The translations under genes and the position numbers were made by a program. Below are positions 33,883-39,107 of a DNA stretch of 39,107 bases, piece by piece. Under the pieces are notes generated by a model. The model was not told where the DNA came from. It searched no databases and saw nothing but the letters and a program-made list of their open reading frames with translations. Each line of letters opens with the position of its first letter. Position 1 is the stretch's first letter. The DNA comes from Neolentinus lepideus HHB14362 ss-1 (Eukaryota; Basidiomycota; Agaricomycetes; Gloeophyllales; Gloeophyllaceae): the NCBI GenBank assembly GCA_001632425.1, contig KV425579.1, positions 76,354-115,460 of the forward strand. The letters are read 5' to 3'.

Positions 33883-35620
33883 GGTGTACATGCAAGCGTC
33901 ATCTCGCGACCATCATCTCACCAAGACACTTTCAAGACCGCAGAAGAGTTCTAGTACCCTGGGAAGGACTCGCAGTACGAAGGCTGCGCGTCTGCGGGCA
34001 TTGGCTGAGCAAGTCAGTCGGTGCATCGCGACAACTGTCGTTGTTAGCAATGCGCAACGGCGTCAGGTTGGCGTCATACAGGCAGGGGAACTACTGCAAG
34101 AGGCTTGGAGAGGAAGTGAATACCAATTCAGATACTGATGAGGAAGACGAGGAAGGATCAGATACCGAAGGTCAGCCAAAGTCATCGGGACCCAAAGGCT
34201 TAGGCAGGCATGTGTATTCTGTACTATGACCCTTATCAGCTTTCGAAACCATTTTTTGTTTCCTTGCTACGGCCGTACGGACTGTGACAACTGTACTCCT
34301 ATTCACTTGTAATGCTAACCGCCTTTCATATCGGATCCTTGGCCGGGCTGGGGTGACAATAACCTACACTTGAAACTAAGAGTGACGCGGCATCACGGAT
34401 CAAGACTGTAGGATGGTCAGTCAGTCAAAAAAAAACTGCCATAAGGTATGCCCAATAGATAAAATAAAATAATCAGATGAGTAGAGTACAACAGACATAG
34501 AGGCAGACTCAAGCAAGACAAAGGAGAAGGTAGTGTATGGTGCCGTGTCTCCGGCAAGTGCGCGCACATGGCTTACCACTGCGACGGTGTCTCTAGCACC
34601 GAATCAAGTAATTGCCATTTCCTAAACGGGCCCAAGGGGAGACTTCACTGACGCCTATCGTGAATATGGCCTAGCCTACGTCCGAGGCCCCCTACATAGG
34701 GTCTCGGCATCTCCCGGTGCCCGCCCCTTGGGATTTCTAGTACACGGCGTTGTTTATGAAATGCAAGAGTGGCCCCTCCAGACTGCGCTAGTGAGCGACT
34801 ATTCATCTGCCTACATCCTGTCCTCTATTGACCTCAAAAGGGTCGGCTTTGCTCGCCCAAAAGGCCCCATACTTCGACATCACAGTGTCATCGAGTTGCG
34901 ACTTCGGAATCCCCGGAAATTTTGGTCATGGTTTAGTGAGTTGCATCCCGTAAGGATTGAGAACTGCTCTACATCCTGTATTCGATTCGCGTATCGCAGA
35001 AATCACGTATACGTCATCAATGTGCGTTATTTTGAGATATCCCCTTGCCATAAGAGGCACATACCTTCACGGTCGCGATTTAGAATCGTTCGTCGTCATA
35101 TAGACCCAAGATGAGCCACACGTCCCTATCCTGAAATTTACAGCGTGGGATCCAGGAACTTCTACGGCGTTTAAAACTGCAATATTTAGGATTTAATCTT
35201 ACGGCAAGTCATTCACTTACCATCTCCAAACTAAAATTGGCTCGATTAGCATTGGACGCCGTTTTACAGCCATACCCTCGCTTCACGCACTGGCGGGAAT
35301 AGATCCCACAGCTAGTGACACGATCACAAATGTTGCGATAAACACGGGATATATCATGATTTTTGTGGTCTTGTCATGAGCTATGCAGAGTGAGCTTCCA
35401 ATAGTTTCTGAGTGGCCCGGCATACCCGGCCCGCTTCGAGAGGTTATATCCAAGCTTTAAGTTTACAGCAGATCGGCGAGTTTGAGCGTCCGTCCGACCA
35501 CAAAGATGGCCAAAATTGATGGTCCGCTCGTAAGCGTGCCCGGCGTGTCTTGATGCTCATATTAATAAAGGCCGTACTCCCTCTTCTACATTCTCCCACT
35601 GTCCCTGCTCCTTATTTCCG
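33883..35620. other. Region between repeat element and P450 gene
   Basis: Just after the element, two overlapping plus-strand frames (33884-34138 and 34041-34229) look partly coding. The first is basic (RTRSTKAARLRALAEQV) and the second ends in an acidic tail (SDTDEEDEEGSDTEGQP). They could be one small frameshifted relic, but I cannot assign a family. A 128-codon frame at 34728-35114 has no known motif. The last few hundred bases carry the P450 promoter. Confidence 0.45.
35557..35570 (+). promoter_or_regulatory. TATA-like element of the P450 gene
   Basis: CATATTAATAAAGG lies about 55 bp upstream of the ATG at 35621 and is followed by a pyrimidine-rich tract (CTCCCTCTTCTACATTCTCC), a common arrangement around fungal transcription starts. 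Confidence 0.4.
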
Positions 35621-37921
35621 ATGGTGCTGACTTTGCTTGTGCTTGGACTGACTCTGTGGATTGTGTTCAAGGTAGTCAAGCGGTACGCCTTGCACCCGAC
35701 TATCCTGGCCGGACCGCCGTCCGCATCGGCGATGGTGGGGAATCTAGGGCAAATCTTCAGTGCAGACGGGTTGGGATATCATGATGAGTTCTTGAAGAAG
35801 TACGGGAGAGTGTTTCAGGTGCACGGGCTACTCGGAGTGAGTTTCCACGTCTCGCAAGATCTACGACGAACCGACAGAATTGCCACTTCTAGGAGAAGCA
35901 GATATTCACCTCGGACTGCGCAGCTATATCAGCTATCCTCAATGATCCTGATATGTTCCCTCATACTGAGTACGTTCATTTATATTCTACACTAACGCAT
36001 CCAATCTGAACTTTCATGTACCGCAGAGAATACAACAGTATTGGCCGGTTAATCCTAGGCCCAGGTATGATTGGAGCTCAGGGTGCGCGACCATCCGAAC
36101 AAAAGGGTCGTTCGTTCTCTTCGCTGACCTCCTATTTGCCTGCTTTGCTTCATCAAATAGGGCAGCAACACAAGCGTCTTCGGAAGATGCTCAACCCTAT
36201 CTTCAGCACGTCCAACATCCGCGAGCTGACTGGCGCCTTTTTCGGCATAGCACACAAAGTACGCTCTCACCTCCCTCATCTCGCGCTCACTGCATTCCCA
36301 ATCCAATCATTGATCAACGAACGGTAGCTCCGAGATCGGCTTGAGCAGCAGCTTTCACCCAGCTCTTCGTCTGAGGTCAATATCCTTGACTGGCTCTCCC
36401 GTGCCGCCCTCGACTTGATCGGCATTGGCGGTGTAGGCTACCATTTTGGCGCTGTCGACGGGGAAGAGAACGAATATATGAAGGCTGCGAAGGATCTCCT
36501 GTGCGTTCCGCTTCCACTGAGTAGGATGATAATTGTTCAATGTAACTCACCTTCCTTTGATAGACCCACGTTAACCTCAGTGGGATCAATCACCCTCCTC
36601 ATTCCGCACCTCCCGCCATCAATATCATTCCGGCGGAAGATACTGAAGTTCCTACCATGGCCCGCGCTGAAGAAGTTTCTTGGTATTATAGAGACTATGG
36701 ATAGGACTGCGTGGGAGGTGTACAAGGGTAAGAAGCGGCAAGTAATAGAGAAAGAGGTCGTTGAGGAGAAGGAGGGTCGTGGTAAGGATGTCATGAGTCT
36801 CGCCAGTAGGCATTTGTGCTTGTGTTATGGAAGGGAGAGCTGATGGGCTGCTGGATATAGTTGCGGCAAATGAATGTGCTGCTGCTGATACCCGCCTCAC
36901 AGACGTAGAACTCGTTGCACAAATGGGGTACGTGTCTCCTTCATTCTCCTATCAATGTTTAAGTCGACTGTATTCTGGATGCTACGCAGTGATCTCATCT
37001 TTGCAGGTCAAGATACAACCTCCGGCGCGCTCTGCCGAACCCTCCAGGCCCTCTCGACGAAGCCTGAACTACAGCATCGCCTCCGAAAGGAGATCGTTGA
37101 GGCCAAACAAGCGAAAAGAGGAGAGGACTTGGATTATGAGACATTGCAGAGTTTGCCCGTACTCGGGGCGGTCTGTCAGGAAGTATTAAGACTGTAAGTG
37201 TTTAGTGACTACGCCTGCCATATGTTGTGGGTACTGAATATCGAAATATCTCAGGTATCCGCCTGTGACGTGGTTCGACCGAATGTCAGTCAATCACCCC
37301 CATGCCACTCTTCTGTGTCTTACACTCTACACGTCCTAGTGCCCACTCAGACACTTCTTTTCCTCTCGCCTCCCCGATCACTACCCTATCTGGTAAAACA
37401 CTCAGCAGCATACCGGTGCTCAAGGGTACGACTGTGATCATGTCAGTTCATGGCGTGAATCGGGATAAGGCGATATGGGGTGACGATGCAGATGAGTTTA
37501 GGGTGGAGAGGTGGGAAGAGAAAGAGAGGGAGGAGAGGAGGGCTAAGGTGCCGAGTGTGTGGGGGTCGCTGCGAGTATTTCAGTGTGTCTCGCAAGGGCT
37601 GTGTCGATGCTGAAGGTGGTTATGTTTTTACAGGTTGACGTTTGGAGCAGGTCCGATGGCGTGTATCGGGTTCCGATACGCTGTGTTGGAACTTAGTGCG
37701 ACGCCTCTTTCTTCCAGATTTCTCCTTGCCAATTCTGACTTGGTTTGTTCCCCGCAGAAGTCGTACTTTCCGTACTCATTGAGTCGTTCGAGTTCGCGGC
37801 GACAGGCGACGATATTGAATGGACGCTCAGCTTTACGATGTCGCCGCGGGTGAGGGGGAAGAATGTTCCTGGCATGCCTTTATTTGTTAGAAGGGCTGTG
37901 ACGGGTAAGATTGAAGAGTAG
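35621..37921 (+). CDS. Cytochrome P450 monooxygenase (539 aa, 12 exons)
   Basis: Exons: 35621-35836, 35893-35969, 36027-36082, 36161-36258, 36328-36500, 36564-36805, 36861-36927, 36990-37193, 37255-37284, 37340-37570, 37634-37695 and 37758-37921. They total 1620 nt with consistent phases, giving 539 residues, normal for the family. Residues 4-22 are a membrane anchor (TLLVLGLTLWIVFKVVKRY), which would place it on the endoplasmic reticulum. Landmarks are QQHKRLRKMLNPIF (helix C region), AGQDTT at 315-320 (oxygen-binding I helix), EVLR at 374-377 (ExxR), DEFRVERW, and the haem loop FGAGPMACIG with ligand Cys475. The usual Arg or His two residues before this Cys is Met473. Intron 10 (37571-37633) starts GCGAGT, so it is a GC-AG intron; the other ten are GT-AG and 55-78 bp long. 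The substrate is unknown. It resembles Agaricomycete-specific CYP families, but I cannot name one. Confidence 0.93.
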
Positions 37922-38840
37922 GTGCGCACTGGAACTGTGATATGTTGCAGGTTAACGCGTAATCTTGATCCTTTTTATGGGCGGTGAGCAGTGGGCAAGA
38001 CAGTCTGCCACAATCCTTCTTCACCATCTTGCTTGTGACAAGTTACAACGTTTGTAGAGAATCGCGGAAAGGGTCTTGCTTGCGTGTCAAAATTCCTTCA
38101 GCATATTAGCGGCGCGTCATCCGTGGCTAACATAAAGGAAGCTCTGAGTACTAGTACTTGGTCTGCTCGGGTGAAGGCCATTTCTACCTACATCACTTGT
38201 ACTGCGTCACTTCTTTGCGTCTCTCATCACATCCAAACATGCACTCCTTGGACATCTACGTCCTCGACACTGACGGCTACGTATCCCACCAGTTCCATCC
38301 AAGCTTGAATCATCTGCGCTCTCTGCAGGGTCGTATATTATTTGCGTGATCTGCATAGCTATCAATCTAAGCCGGTGGGAGCACAGCTAACATTCACGTC
38401 AGTTCACTGGAGGTTGAAGTCCGCCACGTTCCTCGTAGTAGTGTAGTCGAGTGAATGGGTGCTATGCCTGAGCGCTACTTGATGCTGCAGCGCCTATTTC
38501 TGACGAGTGCTGAGATGTATGTATTCCGACGCCGCTATAGAATTTGGAAGATCGGAATCTTGAAACATTCCTTGCATCGATCATCTTGCTACTGAAATGC
38601 ATCAGAACCCTCCTCTAACTCACGACCTTCGCTCCACTGTGACATGACGCTGATTTATACATTCAAACCATAACAGTAATCGACGCTCACAAGTACAAAT
38701 ATGCACGGACAGTATTCCTACGCCTAACGACAGTCCGATCCGTAACGGTGAGTTCAGGTGGAAGATAGACAGAGCGAGAGCTAGAGCTTGTAGATTTGTA
38801 AACATGCCTCTAGGCACTGTGGCAGTTCAGCCTCGGGGAC
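37922..38840. other. Convergent spacer between P450 and copy D
   Basis: Only short frames occur. The region presumably contains the 3' ends of the P450 gene and of the minus-strand copy D. No repeat was recognised. Confidence 0.5.
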
Positions 38841-39107
38841 TCAGACATCCTCGGCCCGATCGGAGGAGTTGATGATGCTTCCGGTTTGGAGCTCAATAGT
38901 GTGGGTCCCTGCAGTTGTGCTACTTGCTTGAGCACTGGAGGGTCGGCTGGCAAACTGGATGGCGGACACTTGGGTTTCTCCCTCAAGGCTGTAATTAGCC
39001 GTCCAGCGGTATTCAATTGTCTGGTCCGATGATTTGCCGAGTGCGACGAGTAGAATGATGACTGTGGGGAAGATCCCCTTGGGTATAAGGATCAGAGAAT
39101 GTCCCTA
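38841..39107 (-). CDS. Copy D: C-terminal exon of a fourth multi-pass membrane protein (partial)
   Basis: The window ends inside this gene. On the minus strand, 39107-39078 is the 3' end of an intron and 39077-38841 is the last exon of 79 codons with stop. It begins GIFPTVIILLVALGKSSDQT, identical to copy B, and then diverges to EYRWTANYSLEGETQVS. It ends with a THTIELQTGSI motif before the stop at 38841-38843. The family, the exon boundary and the tail motif match A, B and C. Whether the rest of the gene is intact cannot be seen. Confidence 0.82.
39013..39107. repeat. 95-bp segment identical to 25881-25975
   Basis: This partner of the repeat in copy B runs to the last base of the window, so the identity may extend beyond it. 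It spans intron and exon sequence of copy D. Confidence 0.95.

Noticed and set aside
34728..35114. 128-codon plus-strand frame upstream of the P450 gene
   Set aside because: Composition is not clearly coding and no motif is seen; it may be random.
35837..36026. Apparent frameshifts and stops near the P450 N-terminus
   Set aside because: They vanish when introns 35837-35892 and 35970-36026 are removed. The joined exons read GEKQIFTSDCAAISAILNDP, a normal P450 segment.
1..39107. tRNA, rRNA and CRISPR arrays
   Set aside because: No T-loop GGTTCRANYCC context with matching stems, no rRNA-like sequence and no regularly spaced repeats were seen. CRISPR is not expected in a fungal nuclear genome.
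35621..39107. A P450-centred secondary metabolite cluster
   Set aside because: No synthase, terpene cyclase, transporter or pathway regulator is present in the window; a lone P450 next to membrane-protein copies is not enough.

Overview
The window looks like nuclear DNA of a filamentous basidiomycete, most likely an Agaricomycete such as a polypore. Genes are split by many 46-78 bp GT-AG introns. There is a 12-exon cytochrome P450, an F-box/leucine-rich-repeat gene, ankyrin and proline-rich proteins, and a small expansion of a multi-pass membrane protein family I associate with Agaricomycetes. I rebuilt the gene models by hand from splice sites, reading frame and family resemblance. No database search was possible, so product names rest on recognised motifs and remembered family features.

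Layout. 1-8.0 kb: after 1.7 kb with no supportable gene, a coiled-coil/proline-rich protein (+, 1715-4182) converges on a 1032-residue ankyrin protein (-, 4660-8043). 8.0-12.9 kb: gene-poor DNA with a 546 bp pogo-type MITE (9873-10418) and a truncated, inverted copy of an F-box gene 5' end with its promoter (about 12163-12530). 12.9-17.7 kb: a secreted protein of unknown function (-, 12901-15021), divergent from an intact F-box/LRR gene (+, 15924-17710) that ends in a CaaX-like tail. 18.8-30.0 kb: three members of one membrane protein family: A (+, pseudogene, 18807-20397), B (-, 25694-27310) and C (-, 28477-30049). Between A and B lie a mitochondrial-type coiled-coil protein (-, 22343-23138) and a membrane/proline-rich protein (+, 23584-25279). 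30-35.6 kb: repeat-rich DNA with two terminal-inverted-repeat elements (31205-31411, 33159-33882) and a CpG-poor stretch. 35.6-39.1 kb: an intact cytochrome P450 (+, 35621-37921) and a fourth family member D, cut by the window edge (-, 38841-39107).

No operon-like or pathway logic links the whole window. Its most informative part is the membrane-protein family. A carries three tryptophan-to-stop changes. B and C are a tandem pair that share upstream sequence and TATA-box context. D is identical to B over the last 95 bases of the window, intron included, after clearly diverged sequence, which suggests gene conversion or very recent duplication. A 6-nt microexon also appears to be conserved in B and C. 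I found no convincing wholly new system; the strongest leads are this family, the F-box promoter duplication, the P450 with methionine in its haem motif, and the repeat elements.
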